DNA from: Deltaproteobacteria bacterium
GTDB lineage: Bacteria > Desulfobacterota > Desulfomonilia > UBA1062
NCBI GenBank assembly: GCA_018433085.1
Contig: JAHDRW010000030.1
Location: forward strand, 1 to 64,000
Reading direction: 5' to 3'
DNA length: 64,000 nt
Position numbers and translations under genes: made by a program. A model generated the notes under the pieces. The model ran no database searches and was not told the origin of the DNA. It was given only the letters and a program-made list of their open reading frames with translations. Each line of letters starts with the position of its first letter. The first letter of the stretch is position 1. This document shows positions 1 to 10,639 of this stretch, one piece after another.

Positions 1-1
1 A

Positions 2-958
2 CGTTTCAACGCACTGCCTCTGGAGCGGGGTTTCGGTGTTACTATAGGCAACTCGCTGAGGAGAATTCTTTTATCATCCATCTATGGATCTGCCATCATC
101 GGCGTACGGTTTGAAGACTCCCTGGGCGTGCTCCACGAGTTCTCCAGCATCCCGGGCATCTACGAGGACGTGACCGACATCATCCTGAACCTCAAGAAGG
201 TGATCCTCAAGATGCACACGGACAGGCCCCAGGTCGTGACCCTCGAAAAGTCCGGTCCCACCGAGGTAACGGCCGGTGACATCGCCACGGGCGGGAATAT
301 CGACGTGATCAATCCCGAGCAGCACATCGCCACCATCGAGAACGACATGACGCTCAAGATGGAGATGCGGGTTGACTGGGGCAGGGGATACGTGCCCGCG
401 GAGATCAACAAGGAAAAGATCGATACCCATGGATGGATAGCCATCGACGCGATCTTCTCTCCGGTGAGGAGGGTGTCGTTCAACGTCACCCCCACCATCG
501 TGGGCAGAAGGACCGACTATGACCGGCTCTCGCTGGAGGTATGGACCAACGGTGTGGTGACTCCCGACGATGCACTGGCCTATGCGGCCAAGATCAACAA
601 GGAGTACATGGACAGCTTCATCAACTTCCAGGAAGAGGAGCTTGAGCGCCAGGCCAGTGTGGACGAGAAGGAAAAGGAGCTGAACAACAATCTGTTCCGA
701 ACCGTCGAGGAGCTCGAGCTCTCGGTCAGGTCGGCAAATTGTCTGAAGAACGCCAACATGACCTATATCTACGAGCTCGTTCAGAAGAGCGAGGCCGAGC
801 TGCTCAAGACCAAGAACTTCGGCAGGAAGTCCCTGGAGGAGATCAAGGAAAAGCTCGCCAAGATGGGTCTCCATATTGGAATGAAGATACCGAATCTGCC
901 TTCTCCCGAGGAAATCGAAGAGAGAAGAAAGAGGATGGAAGAAGAGGAAAGCAAGTAG
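2..958 (+). CDS. rpoA: DNA-directed RNA polymerase subunit alpha (5' end missing)
   Basis: Alpha subunit of RNA polymerase; it nucleates core assembly and contacts activators and UP elements. The frame is open from base 2, so the true start lies upstream; about 318 residues are visible and roughly 20-25 are missing. The first visible residues include the highly conserved LERGFG and [11 protein letters not shown] motifs of the N-terminal dimerisation domain. The C-terminal domain (from about residue 235 of the visible part) carries the HhH-like segment around [14 protein letters not shown]. It ends in TAG and is followed 16 bp later by rplQ, the standard order at the end of the alpha operon. 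Identification is certain. Confidence 0.98.
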   Translation, partial: RFNALPLERGFGVTIGNSLRRILLSSIYGSAIIGVRFEDSLGVLHEFSSIPGIYEDVTDIILNLKKVILKMHTDRPQVVTLEKSGPTEVTAGDIATGGNIDVINPEQHIATIENDMTLKMEMRVDWGRGYVPAEINKEKIDTHGWIAIDAIFSPVRRVSFNVTPTIVGRRTDYDRLSLEVWTNGVVTPDDALAYAAKINKEYMDSFINFQEEELERQASVDEKEKELNNNLFRTVEELELSVRSANCLKNANMTYIYELVQKSEAELLKTKNFGRKSLEEIKEKLAKMGLHIGMKIPNLPSPEEIEERRKRMEEEESK

Positions 959-974
959 AAGCCGAGGTGAAGAG

Positions 975-1388
975 ATGTATCATCAGATTGCGGGAAGAAA
1001 ACTTGGACGGACAACTGATCACAGGGAGGCCATGCTCAGAAACATGGTCACCTCTCTGATCATCCATGAGAGAATAGAGACCACTGAGGCCAAGGCAAAG
1101 GAGCTGAGAAAGATCGCCGACCGGATGATCACCCTTGGGAAGAAAGGCGACCTCGCTTCGCTGAGGCGGGCCATGAGGAGCGTTCGTACCAAGGAGGCGC
1201 TCGGAAAGCTCTTCAACGAGATCGCGCCTCGTTTCACCGAGCGCAACGGCGGGTACACCCGGATAATCAAGTACCGCAATCGCAAGGGCGACGGTGCGAC
1301 CACGGCCATCATCGAGTGGGTGGAGGCAGGGGCTCCGGCCAAGGCGCCGTCTGCCGCCGCCGAACCGGCCGAAGAAAAGCAGTCTTAA
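975..1388 (+). CDS. rplQ: 50S ribosomal protein L17
   Basis: Large-subunit ribosomal protein L17, 137 residues. The N-terminus ([19 protein letters not shown]) is the family signature, and the core continues through the conserved [15 protein letters not shown] and GGYTRIIK regions. The C-terminal tail after about residue 117 is Ala/Pro/Glu-rich and low complexity, as in many L17 proteins. The ATG is preceded by a GAGGTGAAGAG ribosome site, 16 bp after rpoA, so the two are co-transcribed. Confidence 0.97.
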   Translation: MYHQIAGRKLGRTTDHREAMLRNMVTSLIIHERIETTEAKAKELRKIADRMITLGKKGDLASLRRAMRSVRTKEALGKLFNEIAPRFTERNGGYTRIIKYRNRKGDGATTAIIEWVEAGAPAKAPSAAAEPAEEKQS

Positions 1389-1404
1389 CAAAAAAAGGGA
1401 GAGC

Positions 1405-2205
1405 GTGCAGCCGGCTGTCCGCATACGGAACGCAAGTTTTTCCTTCCGCACGAAATCAGTACTGCGGGGTATCGACATGGAGGTGCCCCGCGGTTCTTAT
1501 TTTGGGATCGTGGGACCCAATGGGTCCGGGAAGACCACGCTTGCCTATCTCATCTCGGGGATTCTCTCCCCTGACAAAGGGGGGGTGGACACCTTTGGCA
1601 ACCGCGTGGGCCTCATCCTGGCAAACCCGGCCAATCAGGTGGTGAGCCTGGTGGTGGAAGAGGACATCGCATTCGGGCCGGAGAACCTCGCCCTCTCACC
1701 ACCGGAGATTACCGCGCGCATCGATGCCGCGCTTCACGCCGTTCGCGGTGAGGGCCTGCGGAGTTCGCTCACCACGGCGCTCTCGGGCGGAGAGCTGGCA
1801 AAGGTGGTGTTCGCCGGCCAGCTGGCGCTGGACACGGACGTGCTCGTTCTCGACGAGGGCACGATCATGCTGGACCCCATCAACCGGAAAACCCTGCTCA
1901 GGACCATCCATGAGCTGAACCGGGACCTGGGCAAGACCATCATCCACATCTCACACCGGCTGGACGATCTGGAGAGCGCCCACGCCCTCGTGGTTCTGAA
2001 CGGGGGGACCATCGGCGTCAGGGCGCAGGGCGTGCCGGATCTTGCGCGCCGGATCGCCGAGCACCCCATCCCGGGGATCGAGCCCGGGGCGCACATCCTC
2101 TACCGGAGCTTCCTTCAGGAGCAGGGAATCGAGGAACAGGACCTGCGGGAGGCCACCAGACAGCTCGCGGCAAGAATCAGGCAGCGGCAGTTACCGCAAT
2201 CATAG
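1405..2205 (+). CDS. ECF/CbiO-type ABC transporter ATPase, solitary
   Basis: ATP-binding subunit of the energy-coupling factor/CbiO class, 266 residues from a GTG start behind GGGAGAG. This start clears the end of rplQ, whereas a longer reading would overlap it. Visible motifs are Walker A GPNGSGKT (residues 37-44), the Q-loop region NPANQVV typical of EcfA/CbiO proteins, signature LSGGE, Walker B VLVLDEGT and the switch histidine in HISHR. Such proteins energise uptake of vitamins or of cobalt/nickel with an EcfT and a substrate-binding S subunit. Neither is adjacent, so partner and substrate are unknown. It lies 16 bp after rplQ and is probably read through from the ribosomal operon. Confidence 0.85.
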   Translation: MQPAVRIRNASFSFRTKSVLRGIDMEVPRGSYFGIVGPNGSGKTTLAYLISGILSPDKGGVDTFGNRVGLILANPANQVVSLVVEEDIAFGPENLALSPPEITARIDAALHAVRGEGLRSSLTTALSGGELAKVVFAGQLALDTDVLVLDEGTIMLDPINRKTLLRTIHELNRDLGKTIIHISHRLDDLESAHALVVLNGGTIGVRAQGVPDLARRIAEHPIPGIEPGAHILYRSFLQEQGIEEQDLREATRQLAARIRQRQLPQS

Positions 2206-2417
2206 AACCCATGCGGTGGTAGCCGCCATATTATGCCGGGCTGTTCTCGCAAGCGCTGCGGTGGAAAAAGCCGTGGCGATGTGCGCGTTTCGGATGTTTA
2301 CCCCCGGATACCATGGCATGACTTAATCATCTCGAAGAGGCGGGGTTTTTCGGGCGCTTGCTTTACCCTGGGAGCCATTGAGTAGGGGCCACTGCTCGTC
2401 TTAAAAGGCACGGTCTT

Positions 2418-3290
2418 TCAATGGACTTTTTCCGATCCGCCGGGACCGGCGGGATTTATCTCGATCAACCCCTTCTCGCTCAGGTATGCGATGACCTCCC
2501 GGGGGACATACTCCATCCCCAGCACGTCTTCCACACTCGTCTCCCCCTCCTTTAATTGCTTGAGGATATGGTTCTCGAACCTGCTCTGGGTCCTGCGCTG
2601 GTAGTAGTCGCGCCACACGAGCGCGGAGCCCAGCACCACGATGATCCCCATCATGAGCCAGAAGGTCTCGTGGGTGATCTCGATGTGGAACCCTTCCAGG
2701 AGCAGCTTGGTGCCGATGAAGAAGATGAGCTGATAGGCGAGGTCCTCGAGCCTCGGCAGCTTTTCCAGCAATTGGATGAAGAACGATGCCGCAAACCGCA
2801 GGAAGATGATCCCCATGATCCCGCCCAGCCAGACCACCAGAAGCTTGTCGCTCATGGCAACCGCGGTGGTGATGCTGTCGATGGAAAAGGCGATATCCGT
2901 GAGCTCCACCATGAGCACGGTGCCCCAGAAGCTCTTTGCCACTCCGGGCCTTGACTGGTGGGCGTCCTCGCGGAAGAAGAAGAACATGTGCTTCATGGCC
3001 AGATACACCAGGTAGAGCCCGCCGATGATCTTGAAGACGAGGAAGTTGATGAGGTAGGCGGCAAAGATCAGGGCAATGAGCCTGAAAAGGAAGGCCCCTG
3101 CGATGCCGTAGGTCAGGGCCTTTTTCTGCTGCTCTTTGGGCAGGGTCCGAACCAGGATCGCCAGCACGAGCGAGTTGTCGACCGAGAGGATTCCCTCAAG
3201 GATCGCCAGGGTCCCGATGGCGATCATGTCGGTGCCTGCGAGGCCCTGGGCCTCGGCTACCATTGTCTGAACGATCTGCAGATCCATCAT
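2418..3290 (-). CDS. TerC-family integral membrane protein
   Basis: Polytopic membrane protein of 290 residues in the TerC family (the group containing YkoY, YceF and Alx, several of which export manganese). The family acidic motifs are visible inside membrane segments: SVDNSLVLAILV near residue 38 and ELTDIAFSIDSI near residue 130. About seven hydrophobic helices run to residue 225, followed by a soluble tail of about 65 residues. The start is behind GAGGAGG and opens MMDLQ; the second Met has the better spacing. Manganese export is an inference from the family. I looked upstream for a yybP-ykoY riboswitch and did not recognise one. Confidence 0.85.
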   Translation of the reverse strand: MMDLQIVQTMVAEAQGLAGTDMIAIGTLAILEGILSVDNSLVLAILVRTLPKEQQKKALTYGIAGAFLFRLIALIFAAYLINFLVFKIIGGLYLVYLAMKHMFFFFREDAHQSRPGVAKSFWGTVLMVELTDIAFSIDSITTAVAMSDKLLVVWLGGIMGIIFLRFAASFFIQLLEKLPRLEDLAYQLIFFIGTKLLLEGFHIEITHETFWLMMGIIVVLGSALVWRDYYQRRTQSRFENHILKQLKEGETSVEDVLGMEYVPREVIAYLSEKGLIEINPAGPGGSEKVH

Positions 3291-3419
3291 GCCTCCTCAA
3301 CTGATCTTAACGTATGTGGAAAGTCCCCGGGTATGACTTCCGTTGCTTTATATCCTGCATATCAATCCATATCACAGGCAGGTTCCGGGGGTAAACCACG
3401 GGCATCTCAACTCGATTTA

Positions 3420-3512
3420 GGGGTCAGGTCTCAACATATGACATTTAGGATCAGGTAAACATATCTAGCATTCTAGGGGGCGAGTAAATGTCATATGTTG
3501 AGACCTGACCCC
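3420..3512. repeat. REP-like palindrome, copy A (28-bp perfect inverted repeat)
   Basis: Left arm 3420-3447 and right arm 3485-3512 are perfect reverse complements of 28 bases around a 37-base spacer. The outer part of each arm contains GGGGTCAGGTCTCAACATAT (or its complement). The same core recurs at 36567-36619. It lies between the 3' end of the ABC-F gene and the 5' end of the terC-like gene. Elements with this GGGTCAGGTC motif resemble the non-autonomous palindromes mobilised by REP-associated tyrosine transposases; that link is from memory and no such transposase lies in the window. Confidence 0.75.
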
Positions 3513-3525
3513 TGGACTGGAACGG

Positions 3526-5046
3526 TCATCCGGCCAGAGAGATATCCAGAACACAGTCGCCGTCCGGTTGCCGCGATATCTCCCAGCGGGTCTGAGTCAG
3601 GGTTTGCAGAAACCTCCGGTCGTGGCTGATCAGCAGCAGGGCGGAGCGGCAGTCGGCCAGGGCGAGCTCCAGGCATTCGATAGAGACCAGGTCGAGATGG
3701 TTGGTGGGCTCGTCCATGATCACCAGCCAGGGCTCCCTTAGCAGGCCCAGGGCGAGCATGATCTTCCTGGTTTCTCCCGGGCTGGGGAGACTGCTTTCCA
3801 GAAGGGGCCCCGGTCTGGAGCCCAGACGGCTCACGATATTCATCACCCATCCCAGCTTCTCGCCGGGCAGGCGGTGCAACTCGTTCATTAGCCGCACGGA
3901 TTCGTCGATCCGCAGCTCCTGGGGCAGATATGTCACCCGGTCGTCAGGCAGGGAAAGGGAGGGCAGGATCGAGGTGATCAGCGTGGTCTTTCCGCACCCG
4001 TTGGGGCCTGTCAGGGCGATCCGGTCCCTGGACGATATGTTCAGGTCCGGGTAAATCAGCCGGCGGTGCTCGCCCAGCGGCAGATTCCCTGCCGCGAGAT
4101 TCAGCACATAGGGCCTGGGGCAGACGCTGCCCGTGACCACGATTCCCGTGGGATACTCCTTCTTGACAGGGATAGTGTCAAGCTCCTTGCGGGCTTTGTC
4201 AAGCCGGCCGTCCAGCTGTTTCTGCAATTTCCCCTGGACCGCGTCTTTTCCGGTCATCCTGGCTCCGTCAACCCTGGCCCGGGCGTCGTGGTCTTTGGGC
4301 GAGAGGCCCCGTTTGGGGTTCATTCCGGCGGATTTCGATGCCTTGTGCTTGCGTCTGGCGTGCTCGCGTTCGAGCTTATCCAGCCTGGCGCGGGTGGCAT
4401 CGAGCCGGCTCACCGTCGATTCCTTTTCCAGCCGTGCCTGTTCCGCCCCGGTCGAGTAATTGCCGGGCCGCAGGGTCGCGGTGGGGGTCTCGATGAACAC
4501 ACACTCCCTGCAGAGATCGTCCAGGAGCTCGCGGTCGTGGCTCACGAGCAGCCCGATCCCCCTGTACCTCTTCAGGGCGCTGTACAGCAGGTTTCTCGTG
4601 GCTGCATCCAAATGGTTGGTGGGCTCGTCCAGGGCCAGCAGATCGGGATTGTGGTACAGGGCGGAAGCGATCTGAAACCTTTTGCGCTCGCCGAAGCTCA
4701 AGCTCTCCCAGCGGAGCAGGTCGTCGTCTTTCAGATCGAGATCCGCCTTCAGGATGAACGAGTCACGGTCATGGGCTGCCATGAGCTGTTCGACCCCTTC
4801 GGGCGGGTCGTCCGTGCGCTGCGGGCAGTAGTAGCAGACCAGCTCCGGAATGTTGACGAAGCCCTGGTCGGGCTGGAGCCTTCCACACGCAAGGAAGAGA
4901 AGGGTGGTCTTGCCGGCGCCGTTGGGACCGACAATACCGGTCCAGCCGCGGGAAAAATGGAGGGTCACGCCGCTCAGCAGATCGCCCGTCATGGAGTCGT
5001 AGGTAAAATCGACATTGTCGAAACGCAAGAAAGTTTGATGGGTCAT
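3526..5046 (-). CDS. ABC-F family ATPase
   Basis: Cytosolic protein of 506 residues with two fused ABC ATPase domains and no membrane segments, the ABC-F layout. Members act on the ribosome as translation factors or give ribosome protection against antibiotics. Domain 1 has Walker A GPNGAGKT (residues 40-47), signature LSFGERKR and Walker B LLALDEPTNHLD. A basic, helical interdomain linker spans about 205-295. Domain 2 has Walker A GPNGCGKT (347-354), a degenerate signature PSPGE and Walker B LVIMDEPTNHLD. Both switch histidines (VSHDR, ISHDR) are present. It is shorter than Uup or EttA and closer in size to resistance-type ABC-F proteins; subfamily is not decided. Confidence 0.87.
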   Translation of the reverse strand: MTHQTFLRFDNVDFTYDSMTGDLLSGVTLHFSRGWTGIVGPNGAGKTTLLFLACGRLQPDQGFVNIPELVCYYCPQRTDDPPEGVEQLMAAHDRDSFILKADLDLKDDDLLRWESLSFGERKRFQIASALYHNPDLLALDEPTNHLDAATRNLLYSALKRYRGIGLLVSHDRELLDDLCRECVFIETPTATLRPGNYSTGAEQARLEKESTVSRLDATRARLDKLEREHARRKHKASKSAGMNPKRGLSPKDHDARARVDGARMTGKDAVQGKLQKQLDGRLDKARKELDTIPVKKEYPTGIVVTGSVCPRPYVLNLAAGNLPLGEHRRLIYPDLNISSRDRIALTGPNGCGKTTLITSILPSLSLPDDRVTYLPQELRIDESVRLMNELHRLPGEKLGWVMNIVSRLGSRPGPLLESSLPSPGETRKIMLALGLLREPWLVIMDEPTNHLDLVSIECLELALADCRSALLLISHDRRFLQTLTQTRWEISRQPDGDCVLDISLAG

Positions 5047-5324
5047 TCTTCAGCACCTTTCATACAGAACCGGACCGGCTCGAAAAAGGGATGACCCTGC
5101 AGCGGCCCATGAACAGGTGTGATGAATGTTTGAGAGGTTCTTGACAGCCGCCGGGCTCGATCCCCCGGGCCGGAATGGTTGGTTTTTTTAAGAAAAAGCC
5201 GCGGCTTTTCCAAAAAAAGGATGTTCCTGGCTTGGGGGCGGATTCCGTTAGCGGCTGTTCTTCATTCCCGTGCTCTCCAGATATGAAAGATTCTAAAAGG
5301 ATGCATACTTCATTCAGGCCGTGA

Positions 5325-5650
5325 CTGTCAACATCTGCTCGGCGGGATCTTTTCTCCATTTTCAGGGAGTACTCGCCGGAAATGTTCGATTTCCGGTTCG
5401 AGAGAACCAAGGTGCGCGTCAACCTGACGACAGACGAGCTTGTCTCACGATCCGAGGACAAGCGGCTCCTGTTCGGACTGAACAAATTCCATGAAATCAT
5501 TCTGGATTTCAGAAAGGTAAAGACCATAGGGCAGGGGTTTGCCGATGAGATATTTCGGGTCTTTCCCAGGGAAAACCCTGGGACAGTCATAAAAACGTGA
5601 ACGAAAACCAAGTCATAGAGCAGATGATCAGGCATGTGGTTGACAAATAA
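5325..5650 (+). pseudogene. STAS-like DUF4325 protein remnant, frameshifted
   Basis: The stretch 5382-5597 encodes a clear DUF4325 (STAS-like) segment: LVSRSEDKRLL, then FHEIILDFRKVKTIGQGFADEIFRVF. The frame hits TGA at 5598 just after GTVIKT. The family's expected ending (N-x-N-x-x-V-x-x-MI) continues in another frame from 5597 as VNENQVIEQMIRHVVDK and stops at 5648-5650. Adding one A to the run of five at 5591-5595 joins the halves seamlessly. Upstream, the frame is open only to a TGA at 5322 and has no good start, so the N-terminus is also missing or lies in another frame. It is a decayed gene, or a sequencing error in the A-run. Confidence 0.7.
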
Positions 5651-6154
5651 TGTTTGAGCAGGTTGACAATCGGTTGACAATAAAGGTTCGAGGGGAAGAT
5701 GAGGTCAGGAACAGGGAGGGTATGTTTCCCCCTGCGCCCTCTTCAATGGTACCGGAGACCGGCCGGGTGATCGGATCTGAAAGTCCGGCCATGAGCGTGA
5801 GCGGACGATCAATGGTCTGTATTTTCGACGGCCCGCCCTGGACCCTTTCCCCGGCAGGCTCGAGGTGAATCAGACCCGCCCTTTTGAGTCCTCAAGTAGC
5901 AAACTTAGAAGGAGTATTGATATCATAAGCACGCTTTTTCCAAGAGCCAGGCTCGCGCGCCTTCCTGCCGCAGACGCGCTCTGTATGCCTTGCAGAACGG
6001 GAATACGCATTTCCGTCATCTTGTGGCCATTTTTCTTTCAAGCTCTTTGTCCGGAGGCCCGATAATTCAAGAGACATACCCGTGTGGAAACCGGGGGCCT
6101 GCCGATGCGGCCACTCGCGAGAAAGCACAAGAAAAACAACAAGAGGAGAACATC
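5651..6154. other. Intergenic stretch with no supported gene
   Basis: About 500 bases between the DUF4325 remnant and the delta-60 lipoprotein. Short open frames here have no recognisable homology or codon-use support. The motif TTGACAA occurs three times between 5639 and 5685, which could supply -35 elements, but I see no convincing -10 partner. Confidence 0.5.
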
Positions 6155-8116
6155 ATGAGTAAATCCGGCAGACTAACTGTATTCTCATTCCTGGCGGCAA
6201 TTGCCCTTCTCGTCGGCGCATGCAGCAGCGGCAGCAGCGGCGACATCGGAACCGTCATCGAAGACGACTTGGCCCCGCCCGAGCCCGGCAGCGGGATAAC
6301 GTTTTCCGATGTCGGCCATGCCGCGATGAGCGTTTCCTGGGGAGCGGCCGCGGACGACAGGACAGCGGAGGCCCTTCTGGAGTACAAGCTCGTCAGGTCG
6401 GCCTCCGGGAACATCTCCACGGTCGATGATGCCGAGGCCAACGGCACCACGGTCATGAACTGGACAGCGGATACCCTGACGGCCGGTGCCTCCGGCCTCG
6501 ACCCGTCGACGCTCTATCACTTCGCGGTGCTGGTCAGGGACGAATCCGGCAACAAGGCGGTGTATCCCGCTCAGAGCCAATCGACCGGTGCCGCCCCAGA
6601 CACGGAGCCACCGGTCCCGGGCGCGGGCATCAGCGTTGTCGGCGGGTCGACCAGTGTGTTCGTGAGCTGGGGAGCGGCCGCGGACGATGAAACCGCCGAG
6701 GCAGGGCTTTCCTATAAGCTCCTCCGCTCCGAGGCGGACAATCTGGGCAGCGTGGAAGACGCGGAGGCCAACGGCACGACGGTCGCGGACTGGACCGCAG
6801 ACACCCTGAGCGCCATGGCAACGGGCCTGAGTCTGTCCACGGACTACTATTTCGCGGTGCTGGTCAAGGACGCCGCGGGCAACAAGGCCGTCTATCCCTG
6901 TCAGGGCGTCACGACCGAGGCGTTCGGCGGCGTGTTCGACGAGTCGTTCGGCGGGGCGGGGATCGTGACCACTGACCTGGCGTCAGATCAGACAGCATAT
7001 GCGACGGCCGTTCAGTCAGACGGCAAGATCGTCATTGCAGGCCTCGGCCGAGCGCCGGAGTACCGATTCGCCGTGGCCCGCTACAATGCCGACGGCTCGC
7101 CGGACACGGGCTTCGGCACGGACGGGGTCGTGACTACTCTTATCGGAGACGAGTCCTATGCGCAAGCCGTTGCCATCCAGTCAGACGGCAAGATCGTGGC
7201 AGCAGGTCAATCCAGGACGGGTGACGATTATCGAATGACCCTGGCCCGTTACGATACGGACGGGTCGCTCGATACGGCCTTCAACGGCACCGGGATCGTG
7301 ACCGCGGATTTCGGATATACTCACGCGTATGCATCGTCTGTAGCCATCCGGCAGACCGACGGCAAGATCGTGATAGGGGGGAGGGTGAATGACGGTTCGG
7401 ATCATTTCCTTCTGGCCCGTTACGACACGGACGGATCGATCGATACCACCTTCAACGGCACCGGCACCGTGGTCGATGAATTCGCGCCCGGCGTCGCAAG
7501 CTCCGTGACATCCCTGGTCATCCAGCCTTCCGATGACAAGATCGTGGCGGCAGGAACCGCCGGAAGCGATTTCGCCCTGGCCCGCTGCCAGTGGGACGGT
7601 TCGCTCGATACGGACTTCAATGGGACCGGCATGGCGACCACGACTCCCGTTGCCGGGTACGGTGATAATGTGGCATCCGCAGTGTCGCTTCAGCCCGACG
7701 GCAGGATTCTGGTCGCAGGGTACTGGTGGGATATAATGGGATCGGGCGATTTCGTTCTGGTCCGGTACGAGACGGACGGAACCCTCGACGAGGCCTTCGG
7801 CACGGACGGGATCGTCATTACGTCCTTTGAAGGGGACGACAATGCTTACTCCATGGCGCTCCAGGCCGATGGCAGGATCGTTGTCGCGGGACAAACCCAT
7901 GATGGAGTCAATACCGGGTTCGCCCTGGTCCGGTACGAGACGGACGGCTCCCTCGATGCCACCTTCGGCACGGGCGGCAAAATGACCCCGGCCGTCGGGA
8001 CCATTGCCAGTGCAAAGGCTGTGGCCGTCCAGGCCGATGGCAGGATCGTGGTCGCAGGTAGTGTGCAGGAGTTAGCCGGTAACGCCGATTTCGTCGTGAT
8101 TCGCTGTCTGCCGTAA
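6155..8116 (+). CDS. Lipoprotein with two FN3-like domains and seven delta-60 repeats
   Basis: Predicted exported lipoprotein of 653 residues. The ATG at 6155 follows AAGAGGAG and opens a signal peptide ending in the lipobox LVGAC, so the upstream in-frame extension is not coding. Residues of about 40-245 form two similar fibronectin-III-like modules with recurring FSDVG/GAAADD and YHFAVLVRDESGN-type strands. The rest consists of seven delta-60 repeats, each with a version of QSDGKIVIAG and RYDTDGSLDTAF, probably folding as a beta-propeller. The delta-60 name reflects abundance in Deltaproteobacteria. Function is unknown; a surface binding or adhesive role is inferred. Repeats 4 and 5 are the most divergent. 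Confidence 0.88.
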   Translation: MSKSGRLTVFSFLAAIALLVGACSSGSSGDIGTVIEDDLAPPEPGSGITFSDVGHAAMSVSWGAAADDRTAEALLEYKLVRSASGNISTVDDAEANGTTVMNWTADTLTAGASGLDPSTLYHFAVLVRDESGNKAVYPAQSQSTGAAPDTEPPVPGAGISVVGGSTSVFVSWGAAADDETAEAGLSYKLLRSEADNLGSVEDAEANGTTVADWTADTLSAMATGLSLSTDYYFAVLVKDAAGNKAVYPCQGVTTEAFGGVFDESFGGAGIVTTDLASDQTAYATAVQSDGKIVIAGLGRAPEYRFAVARYNADGSPDTGFGTDGVVTTLIGDESYAQAVAIQSDGKIVAAGQSRTGDDYRMTLARYDTDGSLDTAFNGTGIVTADFGYTHAYASSVAIRQTDGKIVIGGRVNDGSDHFLLARYDTDGSIDTTFNGTGTVVDEFAPGVASSVTSLVIQPSDDKIVAAGTAGSDFALARCQWDGSLDTDFNGTGMATTTPVAGYGDNVASAVSLQPDGRILVAGYWWDIMGSGDFVLVRYETDGTLDEAFGTDGIVITSFEGDDNAYSMALQADGRIVVAGQTHDGVNTGFALVRYETDGSLDATFGTGGKMTPAVGTIASAKAVAVQADGRIVVAGSVQELAGNADFVVIRCLP

Positions 8117-8275
8117 AGGAAAGGCCATGAGACGGGCGGGGAGGCCCGCGCCTTTCCGCCCCGCCTTCGCGCCCTTCGGACAGGCGCCCATGGCGTGAGG
8201 TCGAGCCGAAGGGCTCGCCCTCTCGGAAATCCAGGCCGCTGGCCGATGCCGCATGGACAATAACGGCCCCGGTGG

Positions 8276-10390
<2,115 letters not shown>

Positions 10391-10429
10391 GATCTCCGGC
10401 GGAACCCCCCATGTAAGATGGGATACAAT

Positions 10430-10445
10430 TGGTATACATATACCA
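10430..10445. promoter_or_regulatory. Palindrome TGGTATA-N2-TATACCA, possible operator
   Basis: A perfect 7-bp inverted repeat separated by two bases lies 40 bp upstream of the sigma-54 activator start, in the 249-bp gap shared with the divergent thiolase-like gene. It could be a binding site for the activator's Fis-type domain (autoregulation or enhancer). Assignment is inference. Confidence 0.4.
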
Positions 10446-10562
10446 TTTAAGGCCTGAAATGAAGGACGATTTTGGGAAGCCGGAGAGGGATGACCGCACC
10501 TTTGACCGGCATATCATCATGTAAACCAAGGGAATCGTTGCATAATAATATACCCGATCATA

Positions 10563-10574
10563 TATGAGCTCATA
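10563..10574. promoter_or_regulatory. 12-bp perfect palindrome TATGAGCTCATA
   Basis: A perfect palindrome 28 bp upstream of the -35 box of the thiolase-like gene. Its position suits an activator or repressor site. No protein can be assigned from sequence alone. Confidence 0.35.
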
Positions 10575-10601
10575 CGATATGTTCATATGGCAAACACCTG
10601 T

Positions 10602-10630
10602 TTGACAAAGCGTGGGGTAAATTCTATAGT
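10602..10630 (+). promoter_or_regulatory. Sigma-70 promoter of the thiolase-like gene
   Basis: TTGACA (10602-10607), a 17-base spacer and TATAGT (10625-10630) form a near-consensus promoter. The expected transcription start falls at about 10637-10640, which is the ATG at 10640, so the mRNA would be essentially leaderless. Confidence 0.6.
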
Positions 10631-10639
10631 TCCGGGGTA

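Noticed and set aside
3291-3419. yybP-ykoY manganese riboswitch in front of the terC-like gene
   Set aside because: I could not recognise the conserved core bases or stems in this leader; a covariance-model search would decide.
5650-6065. Two short open frames (72 and 66 codons) after the DUF4325 remnant
   Set aside because: Low-complexity translations with no recognisable domains or start signals.
8135-8165. GGCGGGG/CCCCGCC hairpin between converging genes as a terminator
   Set aside because: Seven paired bases but a 17-base loop and no T-run on either side; common in GC-rich intergenic DNA.
10391-10639. Sigma-54 promoter for the thiolase-like gene
   Set aside because: No GG-N10-GC pair in a suitable context; the closest strings have wrong spacing, while a good sigma-70 promoter is present.
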